A stretch of DNA of 64,000 bases from Bradyrhizobium sp. Ash2021 (lineage in GTDB: Bacteria > Pseudomonadota > Alphaproteobacteria > Rhizobiales > Xanthobacteraceae): NCBI RefSeq assembly GCF_031202265.1, contig NZ_CP100604.1, positions 310,001 through 374,000 on the forward strand, written 5' to 3'. How positions within the stretch are numbered: the first letter of the stretch is position 1; every line of letters begins with the position of its first letter. The notes under the pieces were generated by a model. That model had not been told where the DNA came from, did not search any database, and was given only the letters and a program-made list of their open reading frames with translations. The position numbers and the translations under genes were made by a program. Shown piece by piece: positions 16,209 to 25,333 of the stretch.

Positions 16209-17582
16209 ATGAGCCTATCGCGGCGAACGGTCCTTGGGGGCGCCGGTATCCTGCCTCTTTTGGCCGGGAACTTCAGCTTTCCGGTGCTGGCGCAGACGGC
16301 GCCGGTCGTGCCGACCGCCGCGGAAGTTCCACCGATCCTGTTCGTGCATGGCAATGGCGAGCAGGCAGCGCTGTGGATCACCACGCTGTGGCGGATGGAA
16401 TCCAACGGTGTGGCGCGCGACCGGATGTTCGCGATCAATTTCACCGATCCGCTGGCGCGCACCGACGACAAGGTGGAGCAGCAATACCGTTCGTCGACCG
16501 AAGACCAGCGCCGCGAACTCGCTGATGCCATCAAGGAATTGAATTCGCGCACCGGTGCCTCGCGCATCGCGCTGGTCGGCAATTCGCGCGGCGGCTATCC
16601 GATCCGCAATTATATCAAGAACGGCGGGGGCGCCGATGTCAGCCACGCCGTGCTGTGCGGCGTTCCCAACCACGGCGTCTATGATTGGGACGAGGGTCTC
16701 GGCGGCGAGTTCAATGGCCGCGGCCCGTTCCTGCGCGGATTGAACGAGGGCGACAGCGAAGTTACCCCGGGCACGGCGTTCCTCACCTTGCGCAGCGATG
16801 GCATCGACAAATATGCGCAAGCAGACGGCCGCTTCGTCGGCAAGCCGGGCACGCCGACCGGGATCACGTCGGAAGGCCCGGCCCTGAAGGGCGCGACCAA
16901 TCTCGTGCTGGGCGCGGTCGATCATCGCGAGACCGCTTATTCCCCGCGCGCGTTCCGCGAGGTCTACAAATTCATCGCCGGCCGCGAGCCGTCGCGCATC
17001 GAGATTGTGCTGGAAACGCAAGTCAAACTCAGCGGCCTCGTCACCGGCACGCCGGGCGGCGTCCAGACCAATCGCCCGGTGTCGGGTGCTTCGGTCGATG
17101 TGTTTCGCGTTTCCGCCGAGACCGGCGATCGGGTCGGCGGTCCGATCCACAGCTCGAAGACCGGCGCCGACGGCCACTGGGGTCCGGCTCAGGCCGATCC
17201 TACCTGGTATCTTGAAATCGTGCTGACATCGCCGGGTTCGGTCACCACGCATTTCTATCGCTCGCCGTTTCCGCGCTCCTCCGACATTGTGCATCTGCGC
17301 GCCGCGCGCCCGCTCGGACCGGCTGACGCCGGCGCCGGTGCGGTGGTCCTGATGTCCCGGCCGCGCGGATATTTCGGGCTGCCGCGCGATGTGGTGCTGA
17401 TCGACGGCAAGGAGCCTTCGGACGTGAAGCCGGGCGTGCCGACCGATTCGGTCACGACGCTGCGGCTTTCGGCCGCGGAGGCCGGCCGCCCCGTGGTGGC
17501 GCTGTTCAATGAGGAACGGATCGTGGTGCGGGCATGGCCGGCATCGGAGAACCGGATTGCGGTGGCCGAACTGACCTACTAG
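16209..17582 (+). CDS. Tat-exported alpha/beta hydrolase
   Basis: A 457-residue probable periplasmic hydrolase. SRRTVLGGAG at residues 4-13 is a twin-arginine signal, with likely cleavage near VLAQ at about 29. VPPILFVHGNGEQAALW supplies the oxyanion-hole region and LVGNSRGGYPIRN the nucleophile elbow (GxSxG as GNSRG). HRETAY at about 242 may hold the catalytic His. Residues about 270-457 resemble beta-sandwich or carbohydrate-binding modules (VSGASVDVFRVSAETGDR). Lipase, esterase or polyhydroxyalkanoate depolymerase activity is possible; I cannot decide. The P450 gene follows 69 bases later. Confidence 0.8.
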   Translation: MSLSRRTVLGGAGILPLLAGNFSFPVLAQTAPVVPTAAEVPPILFVHGNGEQAALWITTLWRMESNGVARDRMFAINFTDPLARTDDKVEQQYRSSTEDQRRELADAIKELNSRTGASRIALVGNSRGGYPIRNYIKNGGGADVSHAVLCGVPNHGVYDWDEGLGGEFNGRGPFLRGLNEGDSEVTPGTAFLTLRSDGIDKYAQADGRFVGKPGTPTGITSEGPALKGATNLVLGAVDHRETAYSPRAFREVYKFIAGREPSRIEIVLETQVKLSGLVTGTPGGVQTNRPVSGASVDVFRVSAETGDRVGGPIHSSKTGADGHWGPAQADPTWYLEIVLTSPGSVTTHFYRSPFPRSSDIVHLRAARPLGPADAGAGAVVLMSRPRGYFGLPRDVVLIDGKEPSDVKPGVPTDSVTTLRLSAAEAGRPVVALFNEERIVVRAWPASENRIAVAELTY

Positions 17583-17651
17583 CTCTCCCTGAACCCCACG
17601 CCTTCATGGCGCCCGGATCGATGGCTGTGATAAAGTCCGAGCGAGGGACGT

Positions 17652-19037
17652 ATGAGCATAGCCGAAGTCTTCGACATGCCGGTATCGCGCGCGCCGCTGG
17701 TGCCGCCGAGCCCGCCGCGTGCGCCCGACAACATGACCGCCTTCGGGCGGATGATGGCGATCCGCGAGAGCGCGATCGGCAGCTGGGGCCAGCGGGCCTA
17801 TGAGGAGGACATCGTCCGCGGCCGCTTTTTCGGGCGCAGCAGTTTCATCCTCAACGCGCCGGATGCGATCCGGCATGTGCTGGTCGACAATTACGAGAAT
17901 TATGCCCGCACCCCGGCCAGCATCCGGGTGTTACGTCCCGTGCTCGGCGAAGGCCTGCTGATATCGGAAGGGCGCGCCTGGAAGCACCAGCGCCGAACGC
18001 TGGCGCCGGCCTTCACGCCACGCGCGGTCATGACGCTGGTGCCGCACATGCTGACAGCGACGGACGCGACGATCGCAAAGCTCAAGGCCGCCAGCAACGG
18101 GCCGGTGGATTTGCGCGAGGCGATGCAACGGATGACGCTGGAGATCGCCGGACGCACGATGTTCTCGTTCGGAATGGATCGCCACGGCGCAGCGTTGCGT
18201 GATTTCGTCATGGAGTATGGCGCAGGGCTGGCGAAGCCGCATGTTCTCGATCTGCTGTTGCCGCTTGGCTGGCCGAGTCCGCAGGATTTCGCCCGCGCCC
18301 GCTTCCGCAAGCGCTGGACGGCATTCGTCGCCATGCTGATGGCCGAGCGCCGCGCTGCCGGCAAGAACGAGGGCGCGCCGCCGCGCGATCTGTTCGACCT
18401 GATGGGCGCCGCCCGCGATCCGGAGACCGGTGATGCCTTCAGCGACGAACAGCTTGGCGATCAGATCGCGACCATGATTCTCGCGGGTCACGAGACCACC
18501 GCGACCGCCCTGTTCTGGTCGCTGTATCTTCTGGCGCTCGGTCCCGCCACCCAGGAAGAACTGGCGGCCGAGGTGCAGGGTGCAAGCGTGAATGGCGCGC
18601 TCGATATCGAGCGGCTGAAATTCACCCGCGCGGTGGTCGACGAGACCATGCGGCTTTATCCGCCGGCGTTCTTGATCGCGCGCTCGGCGGCTGGACCCGA
18701 CACCATCGCCGGCATGCCGGTCAAGAAAGGCGATATCGTGCTGGTGGCGCCGTGGCTGCTGCACCGGCACGAAAAGCTGTGGCGCGATCCCGGTGCGTTC
18801 GTGCCGTCGCGCTTCATGACGGGTACGCCGCCCGACCGCTTTGCCTATCTGCCGTTCGGCGTCGGTGCGCGGGTCTGCATCGGCGCGCATTTCGCGCTCG
18901 TCGAAGCGACATTGGCGCTGGCCAAGATGATCGGCGCGTTCCGCGTCAGCCTGATCGACAGGGAACCTGTCATGCCGGTTGGCGTGGTGACGACGCAGCC
19001 CGATCGCTCGCCGATGTTTGCGATCACAGCCCGATAG
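17652..19037 (+). CDS. Cytochrome P450
   Basis: A 461-residue heme-thiolate monooxygenase without a membrane anchor. The I-helix oxygen-activation motif is AGHETTA, the K-helix ExxR is in DETMRLYPPA, and the heme loop is FGVGARVCIGAHFA with ligand Cys409. SD-like GAGGGAC precedes the ATG by a few bases. Length and the FxxGxRxCxG loop are normal, so it should be active. No ferredoxin or reductase gene is linked, so redox partners must come from elsewhere. The substrate is unknown. Confidence 0.95.
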   Translation: MSIAEVFDMPVSRAPLVPPSPPRAPDNMTAFGRMMAIRESAIGSWGQRAYEEDIVRGRFFGRSSFILNAPDAIRHVLVDNYENYARTPASIRVLRPVLGEGLLISEGRAWKHQRRTLAPAFTPRAVMTLVPHMLTATDATIAKLKAASNGPVDLREAMQRMTLEIAGRTMFSFGMDRHGAALRDFVMEYGAGLAKPHVLDLLLPLGWPSPQDFARARFRKRWTAFVAMLMAERRAAGKNEGAPPRDLFDLMGAARDPETGDAFSDEQLGDQIATMILAGHETTATALFWSLYLLALGPATQEELAAEVQGASVNGALDIERLKFTRAVVDETMRLYPPAFLIARSAAGPDTIAGMPVKKGDIVLVAPWLLHRHEKLWRDPGAFVPSRFMTGTPPDRFAYLPFGVGARVCIGAHFALVEATLALAKMIGAFRVSLIDREPVMPVGVVTTQPDRSPMFAITAR

Positions 19038-19101
19038 GTATTGAGGGTTCGGGCGAAAGGCCTTGTTTTGTGGCTCCGGCAATCTCATCTAAGGTTCCGG
19101 C

Positions 19102-20511
19102 ATGAGCGATATCCAGGCACAATTTTCGGTACTGAAGCAGACCGCGGATCCCGCGGTGGCGGATGCCATCCTGCAGCTCATCGAGCAGGGCAAGGACCAC
19201 GAGCTCAATCGGGTCAACGTGCTGGATTTCTCCCGGCGAACCGGGCTCGACGAGGAACGGGTGATTTCCGGCTTCCTCCATGCCTCGCGGCTCGGCCTGT
19301 TCGAACTGACCTGGAACGTGCTGTGTCCGGGCTGCGGCGGCGTGCTCGATGCCCACTCGACGCTGAAGTCGCTGCGCCACGACGACTATCATTGCGGGCT
19401 GTGCGCCTGCGGCTATGAGGCTTCCGTCGACGAACAGGTCGAGGTCGCCTTCACCGTCAGTCCGCGGGTCCGGCGCATCGCGGCGCACGATCCGAACACG
19501 CTGCCGATCTGGGAATATTTCAAGCAGATATTCTGGAGTTCCGGCGTCGATTTTGACGAGGAGTCGTTCGCATCGCTCTCCAACGACGTCGTGCTTGACG
19601 CGCTCGAACTGCCGGCCGGCGAGAAGGCGGTGTTGTCGCTGCAGCTGCCGAAGGAATTCATCATCGTGTTCGAGCCGGTGACCCACTCGGCCCAATTCAT
19701 CGATGTCCAGGGTGAGCCGACCAAGGAGCGTCAGCAATTGTCGCTGATGTACAACAGGATTGAGGCGCCGACCGGGACCATGACGATGCGGCCCGGCCCG
19801 TTGCGGCTGTCGCTCGACAACCAGGCCGGCGTGCGGGTGCTGCCGTCGGTGTTTGTAGCGGCGCAAGCGCTTCATCATCTGATCGGCAAGCGCAAGCCGT
19901 TCCTCACCGCCAAGCGGATGTTGACCAACCAGACGTTCCGGGACGTCTACAAGGCCGACAACCTCAACATCGACCAGCGGCTGAAGATCACCTCGCTGAC
20001 GTTCCTGTTCACCGACCTGAAGGGATCGACGGCGCTGTACGAGCGGGTCGGCGATCTCGCCGCCTTCGATCTGGTGCGCGCGCATTTCCACGCGCTGCTG
20101 GAGATCATCTCATCGGAAAAAGGCGCGGTGGTCAAAACCATCGGCGATGCCGTGATGGCGACCTTCATCAGGCCCGAGCACGCGCTGGCCGCGGGGCTTC
20201 GGATGCGGGCCGCGATGGCGGCGCTCAATGCCGAGCGCGGCAAGGAGGATCTGATCGTCAAGATCGGAATCCATGAGGGCCCGTGTCTCGCGGTGATGCT
20301 GAACGAGCGGCAGGATTATTTCGGCCAGACCGTCAATATCGCAGCGCGGGTGCAAAGCCTGTCGACCTCGCAGGAGATCCACATCACCGGCCCGATCATC
20401 GACTCGCCTGCGGTGGCCACGATCCTGGAGCGGGAGGCGATCAAGCCGATCCAGAAGCAGGCGGCGTTGCGCGGCATCGCCGACAAGATCGTGGTGTACG
20501 AGATACCTTGA
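19102..20511 (+). CDS. Class III adenylate/guanylate cyclase with N-terminal Cys-rich domain
   Basis: A 469-residue soluble protein. The N-terminal ~300 residues (DUF5939-like) contain a winged-helix-like start, a zinc-knuckle pattern (LCPGCGG ... CGLCACGY, about residues 75-110) and a beta-rich section. The cyclase domain starts near residue 300: LTFLFTDLKGSTALYERVGD supplies the metal Asp, VKTIGDAVMATF the second metal Asp, and GQTVNIAARVQ the transition-state Asn/Arg pair. All key residues are present. cAMP is the likelier product, but cGMP cannot be excluded. AAGG lies ahead of the ATG. Confidence 0.9.
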   Translation: MSDIQAQFSVLKQTADPAVADAILQLIEQGKDHELNRVNVLDFSRRTGLDEERVISGFLHASRLGLFELTWNVLCPGCGGVLDAHSTLKSLRHDDYHCGLCACGYEASVDEQVEVAFTVSPRVRRIAAHDPNTLPIWEYFKQIFWSSGVDFDEESFASLSNDVVLDALELPAGEKAVLSLQLPKEFIIVFEPVTHSAQFIDVQGEPTKERQQLSLMYNRIEAPTGTMTMRPGPLRLSLDNQAGVRVLPSVFVAAQALHHLIGKRKPFLTAKRMLTNQTFRDVYKADNLNIDQRLKITSLTFLFTDLKGSTALYERVGDLAAFDLVRAHFHALLEIISSEKGAVVKTIGDAVMATFIRPEHALAAGLRMRAAMAALNAERGKEDLIVKIGIHEGPCLAVMLNERQDYFGQTVNIAARVQSLSTSQEIHITGPIIDSPAVATILEREAIKPIQKQAALRGIADKIVVYEIP

Positions 20512-20520
20512 GAGATGTTC

Positions 20521-20622
20521 CGTCATTCCGGGATGGTGCGTTAGCACCAGACCTCAGATGCGCAATTGCGCATCGGGGAATCTCGAGATTCCGGGCTCGC
20601 GCTAAGCGCGCCCCGGAATGAC
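20521..20622. repeat. Dispersed palindromic repeat, family B copy 2, with GCAATTGC core
   Basis: CGTCATTCCGGGATGG at the left and CGCCCCGGAATGACAG at the right, with GATGCGCAATTGCGCATC as a perfect 18-base palindrome at 20557-20574. Confidence 0.85.
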
Positions 20623-20733
20623 AGCTACGACAGATTGCCGAAAGGTAATCAATCGGCATACCCCGCGCCGATTGCGCCGGTCGATCTTCCGCGCCATATA
20701 TCCGTGATCAAACCTCAATCGACAGAGACCTCG

Positions 20734-21237
20734 ATGCTCGACGGACTTCGCCAATTCATTGCCGATATTGTCTCACCCGATGCGAATGGTGATCGCAGCT
20801 TCGACGACACCGATTTTCGTCTGGCCGCGACCGCACTCCTGGTCCACGTCGTCTCGCTCGACGGCGAGCCGACCGAGATCGAGAAGCGCAAGCTGCACGG
20901 CCTGATCGAAAGCCGCTTCAAGCTCGATCCCGGCGCCGCGGACAAGCTGATCGCGTCGGCGACCCGGATCGAGGGCGAGGCGGTCGACCTCTATCATTTC
21001 ACCAGCGTCATCATGCGCTCGGTGAATGAGGAGGGCCGCTTGCGCATCGTCGAGATGATGTGGGAGCTGGTCTATGCCGACGGCCAGGTCAGCGAATTCG
21101 AGAACAATGTGGTCTGGCGCGCCGCCGACCTGCTCGGCGTTTCCTCGCGCGACCGCATCGATCTCAAGCATCGGGTGGCGGAGAAGCAATCCGCCCTGCC
21201 GAGAGGTCCCTGGGGCGTCGCAGACGCGGCAATCTGA
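20734..21237 (+). CDS. TerB-like family protein
   Basis: A 167-residue helical cytoplasmic protein of the TerB / tellurite-resistance-B fold. The ATG at 20734 opens MLDGLRQFIADIVSP; upstream in-frame codons run back into a repeat and are unlikely coding. Two half-domains each carry acidic helix starts: AATALLVHVVSLDGEPTE and MMWELVYADGQVSEFE, the metal-binding-type signature of the fold. Nothing else of a ter operon is linked, so no tellurite role is claimed. Confidence 0.85.
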   Translation: MLDGLRQFIADIVSPDANGDRSFDDTDFRLAATALLVHVVSLDGEPTEIEKRKLHGLIESRFKLDPGAADKLIASATRIEGEAVDLYHFTSVIMRSVNEEGRLRIVEMMWELVYADGQVSEFENNVVWRAADLLGVSSRDRIDLKHRVAEKQSALPRGPWGVADAAI

Positions 21238-21475
21238 CACGCCTCTGATTGGGGGCTCTGTCGCCGAGCGTACTTTGTCACAGATGACGAAATTTTAATG
21301 TGCGGCGCAATACAGCGCCTTCGCGCGCGATTAGCCTGAAAATGTTGCATTTCAATTCGCCAATGCCGTTCGTTTGCATGCCGACATGCCCGCGGGTGGC
21401 TTGCGTCCCACTATGGGCCTATGCTCTCGTCCCGCGTTCGCGGCATCTCTGCAATTGATTTAAGAGCATTCAATC

Positions 21476-22255
21476 GTGACCGAGCGTGTGACGCTGATTA
21501 CCGGTGCATCGGCGGGCATAGGCACCGAGCTGGCGCGCGTTTTCGCCTCCCATGGTCACCGCCTGGCGCTGGTGGCGCGGCGCGCGGATCGGCTGGCGAC
21601 GTTGGCGGGAGAAATCACCGCCGCCGGTGGTGCTGCGCCGATTGTGATTCCCTGCGATCTCACGCAGCCCGACGCCTGTGACAAGATCGCGGAAGCCTTG
21701 AGCGCGGCCGGCGCAGACGTCGAGTATGTCGTCAACAATGCAGGCTTCGGCGTGTTCGGTCTCGCGGTCAAACGCGACCGCGCCGAGCAGCTCAACATCA
21801 TCACGGTCAACATCCGCGCGCTGACCGATCTGTCGCTGCGATTTTCCGATTCCCTGATCCGCAATCGCGGCGGCATCCTCAATGTCGGTTCGGTCGCCGG
21901 CTTTCTGCCGGGGCCGGGAATGGCGGTGTATTACGCCTCCAAGGCCTATGTGCTGTCCTTCACCGAGGCGCTGCGCCGCGAACTGGCCCCGCTGGGCGTG
22001 CGCGTGACCGTGTTGTGTCCGGGTCCGGTGCCGTCGGAATTTCAGGCCCGTGCCGGGTTCGTGCCCGGACTCGATTCGGCGATCCTGAACGTCTCGGCGC
22101 GGGATGTCGCGCAGCAAGGCTACCGCGGGCTGATGGCCAACAAGCGGGCGGTGCTGCCGGGCCTTGGCATCAAGATTGTGCCGCTCCTGCTCCGCCTGTT
22201 CCCGCGCTGGTTCATTTTGGCGGTGGTCGGCCGCCTTCAGCTGGGCCGGCGCTGA
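21476..22255 (+). CDS. SDR family oxidoreductase
   Basis: A 259-residue classical short-chain dehydrogenase starting at GTG 21476. TLITGASAGIGTELARVF is the NAD(P)-binding TGxxxGIG motif, NNAGFG the structural NAG, and NVGSVAGFLPGPGMAVYYASK gives catalytic Ser, Tyr and Lys. The hydrophobic tail (IVPLLLRLFPRWFILAVVGR) resembles SDRs that associate with membranes. The substrate is not evident. It stands alone, with a 238-base gap upstream in which I see no gene or strong signal. Confidence 0.92.
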   Translation: MTERVTLITGASAGIGTELARVFASHGHRLALVARRADRLATLAGEITAAGGAAPIVIPCDLTQPDACDKIAEALSAAGADVEYVVNNAGFGVFGLAVKRDRAEQLNIITVNIRALTDLSLRFSDSLIRNRGGILNVGSVAGFLPGPGMAVYYASKAYVLSFTEALRRELAPLGVRVTVLCPGPVPSEFQARAGFVPGLDSAILNVSARDVAQQGYRGLMANKRAVLPGLGIKIVPLLLRLFPRWFILAVVGRLQLGRR

Positions 22256-22397
22256 CAAATCCCGTCAAGGGCATATCTGGCCCGTGATTTGCTTCCAAAT
22301 TTTAGATGGGTTCGCGTGAACTCACCTGAAATTAAGGATCACTTAGGTATGCTGGCAGCTTGCGTGCCGCCTACCTCGCGGGGTTCCTGGCAAATCG

Positions 22398-23189
22398 ATG
22401 TCGTTCCGGTCGAACCAAACCAATGTCGTGCTGCCCTTCCCCGGGGGAAGGCCAATAGCGGTTACGCCGCCCTTGCTGCCGGTTTTGGTCGTCCTGCACC
22501 AGGAAACCTCCACGCCGGGCCGGGTCGGCAATGCCTTGCGCGCGCTCGGCTATTGCCTCGACATCAGGCGCCCGCGTTTTGGCGACCCGCTGCCGGAAAC
22601 GCTGGACCGGCATGCCGGCGCGGTCATCTTCGGCGGCCCGATGAGCGCCAATGATGGCGATGATTACGTCCGCCGGGAAATCGACTGGATCGAAGTCCCC
22701 TTGCGTGAGCAGCGGCCGTTTCTCGGCATCTGCCTCGGCGCGCAGATGCTTGCCAAACAATTGGGCGCGCCGGTCGCACCGCATCCCGAAGGCCGCGTCG
22801 AAGTCGGATACTACCCGATCCGCCCGACGCGAGCCGGACATGTGCTCTGCCCGAACTGGCCGGACCGTGTCTATCACTGGCATGGCGAGGGCTTCGAGCT
22901 GCCTGCCGGCTGCGAATTGCTCGCCGAGGGCGACGATTTTCCGGTGCAGGCATTCCAGTCCGGCAATGCGTTCGGCCTCCAGTTTCATCCTGATGTCACC
23001 TACGCGATGATGCATCGCTGGACCACGCGCGGCTGCGTGCGGATGGATTCGCCGGGCGCCCGGCCGCATCATCTTCACTTCGAAGATCGTGCCGTGCGCG
23101 ACGTCGCCGAACGCGCATGGCTGAAGAATTTCATCGACGGCTGGCTCACGCGCATGCCGCGCGTGATCATGTCGGAAGCCGCCGAATAG
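22398..23189 (+). CDS. Class I glutamine amidotransferase (GMP-synthase-like GATase)
   Basis: A 263-residue stand-alone GATase1 protein. FLGICLGAQMLAKQLG holds the nucleophile Cys, GLQFHPDVTYAMMHRW the catalytic His, and the Glu equivalent appears replaced by Asp-Val (PDV rather than PE), so hydrolase rather than amidotransferase chemistry is possible. VFGGPMSANDG is the typical oxyanion strand. No synthetase partner is adjacent. Homologues are often annotated as GuaA-like glutamine amidotransferases of unknown substrate. Confidence 0.85.
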   Translation: MSFRSNQTNVVLPFPGGRPIAVTPPLLPVLVVLHQETSTPGRVGNALRALGYCLDIRRPRFGDPLPETLDRHAGAVIFGGPMSANDGDDYVRREIDWIEVPLREQRPFLGICLGAQMLAKQLGAPVAPHPEGRVEVGYYPIRPTRAGHVLCPNWPDRVYHWHGEGFELPAGCELLAEGDDFPVQAFQSGNAFGLQFHPDVTYAMMHRWTTRGCVRMDSPGARPHHLHFEDRAVRDVAERAWLKNFIDGWLTRMPRVIMSEAAE

Positions 23190-23297
23190 CCGCCGCACGG
23201 AATATCGCGGCCGCTTCAATCGCCTCTCCAAATTCAGAGATGTGATAGTCTGCACGCGCAAGCCCGCATCGGTACAAGCGGGTGAACGGGAGGCGAC

Positions 23298-23804
23298 ATG
23301 ACCGGCGATGAATTCGCGCGGCTATTGAATGATTTCACGCGCTCGGCGGAATCCGGCGACGGCGCGCGCTTTGCCAATCATTTCACCGAGAATGCGGTTT
23401 ATCACGACTACATCTACGGCCCGCACAAAGGCCGCGCCGACATCGCGCATATGATGCAGGATCTGTTTCATCGCGATGCCACCGATTATCGCTGGGAAAT
23501 GTTCGACCCCGTGTTCGACGGCTGCCGGGGATATGCCTGGTCGCTGTCGAGTTTCACCTCGACCATTCCGCAGTTCAAAGGCCGGCATGTGGTGATCGAC
23601 GGCATCAGCCGCTTCATCGTGCGGGACGGCCTGATTGCCGAATACCGGGAATCCGTCAACGGCGGGGTTGCGATGGCGCAGCTCGGCGTCGAGCCGGAGC
23701 GAATGACCAAAGTGTTCAGGCGCTGGACCGGATGGCTCAAGGAGAGGCCGGAAACGATAGACTATCTGGCGCGGCCGAAAGGTTCGCGCGCGAAAAATCA
23801 ATAA
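23298..23804 (+). CDS. SnoaL-like / NTF2-fold protein
   Basis: A 168-residue cytoplasmic protein of the NTF2-like superfamily. The start MTGDEFARLLNDFTRS, ENAVYHDYIYGPHKGRADI and the late RFIVRDGLIAEYRESVNGG are the usual helix-plus-cone-sheet landmarks of SnoaL-type isomerases and hydratases. SD GGGAGG lies 6 bases upstream of the ATG. The enoyl-CoA hydratase gene begins 25 bases after its stop, so the two are probably co-expressed. Confidence 0.85.
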   Translation: MTGDEFARLLNDFTRSAESGDGARFANHFTENAVYHDYIYGPHKGRADIAHMMQDLFHRDATDYRWEMFDPVFDGCRGYAWSLSSFTSTIPQFKGRHVVIDGISRFIVRDGLIAEYRESVNGGVAMAQLGVEPERMTKVFRRWTGWLKERPETIDYLARPKGSRAKNQ

Positions 23805-23829
23805 CCGAAAACGTAACGGGAGATTCGCG

Positions 23830-24642
23830 GTGGACTATCAGCATATTCTCTACGAGGTCAGCGACAGGATCGCGACCATTACACTCAACCGGCCCGACCG
23901 CATGAACGCCTGGACCGCGATCATGGAGCGCGATGTGCGCCACGCGATGGAGGCCGCCGCCGGCAACGACGATGTGCGCGTCATCGTGCTGACCGGTGCG
24001 GGCCGCGCCTTCTGCGCCGGCGCCGATATGGAAGGGTTGAAGGCGATCGACCCCAACGAGATCAGGCGCGGCGAAAGCACGCCGCCGTTCGACATGAACC
24101 GCCGCCCGGACTGGCAGACGCGTTACGCCTATTATCCGGCGATCCCGAAGCCGGTGATCGGCATGCTGAACGGCGCCACCGCCGGCATCGGGCTGGTTCA
24201 TGCGCTCTATTGCGACCTGCGTTTTGCCGCCGACAACACTGTATTCACTACCGCGTTCTCGCGCCGCGGCCTGATCGCCGAACACGGCATCAGCTGGATG
24301 CTGCCGCACATCATCGGCCACGCCAACGCGCTCGATCTGCTGATGTCGGCGCGGCGGGTTTATAGTGACGAGGCGCTGCGCATCGGTCTGGTCAACCGGA
24401 TCTATCCGCCGGACCAGTTGCGCGAGCAGACCTATGCCTATGCGCGCGATCTGGCCGATTTCGTTTCGCCAAGCGCGGTCTCGGTGATCAAGCGCCAGCT
24501 CTACGACGTGCCGTTCCAGACGCTGGCGGAAGCGACCATCGACGCCAACCGGGAGATGCAGGTGGCGCTGAAGGGCAGCGATTTCAGGGAGGGGGTCGCA
24601 AGCTTCATGGAGAAGCGGCCGCCGCGATTTACGGGGAAGTGA
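23830..24642 (+). CDS. Enoyl-CoA hydratase/isomerase family protein
   Basis: A 270-residue crotonase-fold enzyme starting at GTG 23830 with GGGAG ahead of it. ITLNRPDRMNAWTAIME, GRAFCAGADMEGL (CoA oxyanion hole) and GATAGIGLVHALYCDLRFA (second oxyanion Gly) are intact. RRGLIAEHGISWMLP carries the Glu that usually acts in catalysis. Probably hydrates or isomerises an acyl-CoA; chain length cannot be inferred. It shares an operon with the SnoaL-like gene. Confidence 0.92.
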   Translation: MDYQHILYEVSDRIATITLNRPDRMNAWTAIMERDVRHAMEAAAGNDDVRVIVLTGAGRAFCAGADMEGLKAIDPNEIRRGESTPPFDMNRRPDWQTRYAYYPAIPKPVIGMLNGATAGIGLVHALYCDLRFAADNTVFTTAFSRRGLIAEHGISWMLPHIIGHANALDLLMSARRVYSDEALRIGLVNRIYPPDQLREQTYAYARDLADFVSPSAVSVIKRQLYDVPFQTLAEATIDANREMQVALKGSDFREGVASFMEKRPPRFTGK

Positions 24643-24697
24643 GGGGGGAGGGGTTTGCGGATAGAGCCCGCCTTCGCCCTGCGGGCTACGGCGCGGC

Positions 24698-24771
24698 AGC
24701 CTTCGATTGCTTCGCTAAGAGAGGGCACGGCAATAGCTTGCCGAGCCGTAGCTTGCGAAGCAAGCGAAGGC

Positions 24772-24772
<1 letters not shown>
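24698..24772. repeat. Long inverted repeat abutting the tRNA-Ala 3' end
   Basis: AGCCTTCGATTGCTTCGC (24698-24715) and GCGAAGCAAGCGAAGGCT (24755-24772) pair with one mismatch around a 39-base loop. The right arm ends exactly on the last base of the tRNA gene, so the transcript (minus strand) would form an 18-bp stem right after CCA. Confidence 0.75.
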
Positions 24773-24847
<75 letters not shown>

Positions 24848-25027
24848 GTCGCGGTCGGTTCGTAACGTGAATCCGGCCGACAATCGGCGCCATTTACAGT
24901 CCGCCCCAAGGTCAAGTCAAGAACGGTGAAAGAGCCGTTTTAGGCGTCTTTGGCCGGGAACTTCCCTTGTTTGCGGGGGGATGAACCGATATCTAGCAGC
25001 TGTACCCCTCCTGCGAGCCCCCCTCAC

Positions 25028-25318
25028 ATGCGCGCTGTCCTCGACATCGTCCTCATCGTCCTCGACCTCTATGTCTGGTTATTGATCGCCTCCGCCATCC
25101 TGTCCTGGCTGATCGCGTTCAATGTCGTGAATACGCGCAACCAGTTCGTCTCGGCGGTCGCCGAATTCCTGTACCGGATCACGGAACCGGTGCTGGCGCC
25201 GATCCGCCGGATCATGCCCAATCTGGGCGGGCTCGATATCTCGCCGATCATCGTGATCCTGATCATCATGTTCATCCAGCGGGTGATCACCTACTACATC
25301 TATCCCAGCGTGTTCTGA
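25028..25318 (+). CDS. YggT family membrane protein
   Basis: A 96-residue integral membrane protein from the ATG at 25028. Two long hydrophobic stretches (LDIVLIVLDLYVWLLIASAI and DISPIIVILIIMFIQRVI) flank the conserved RITEPVLAPIRRIMPNLGGL, the YggT signature. Relatives act in envelope or cell-division-linked membrane organisation. The DUF167 gene begins 15 bases after the stop and folD follows, forming a small operon; the yggT-yggU pair is widely conserved. Confidence 0.92.
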   Translation: MRAVLDIVLIVLDLYVWLLIASAILSWLIAFNVVNTRNQFVSAVAEFLYRITEPVLAPIRRIMPNLGGLDISPIIVILIIMFIQRVITYYIYPSVF

Positions 25319-25333
25319 TCGGAGTAGCGGCAC

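Noticed and set aside
20734..21237. Tellurite resistance determinant
   Set aside because: TerB-like fold only; no terC, terD or other ter genes are nearby, so a resistance role is unsupported.
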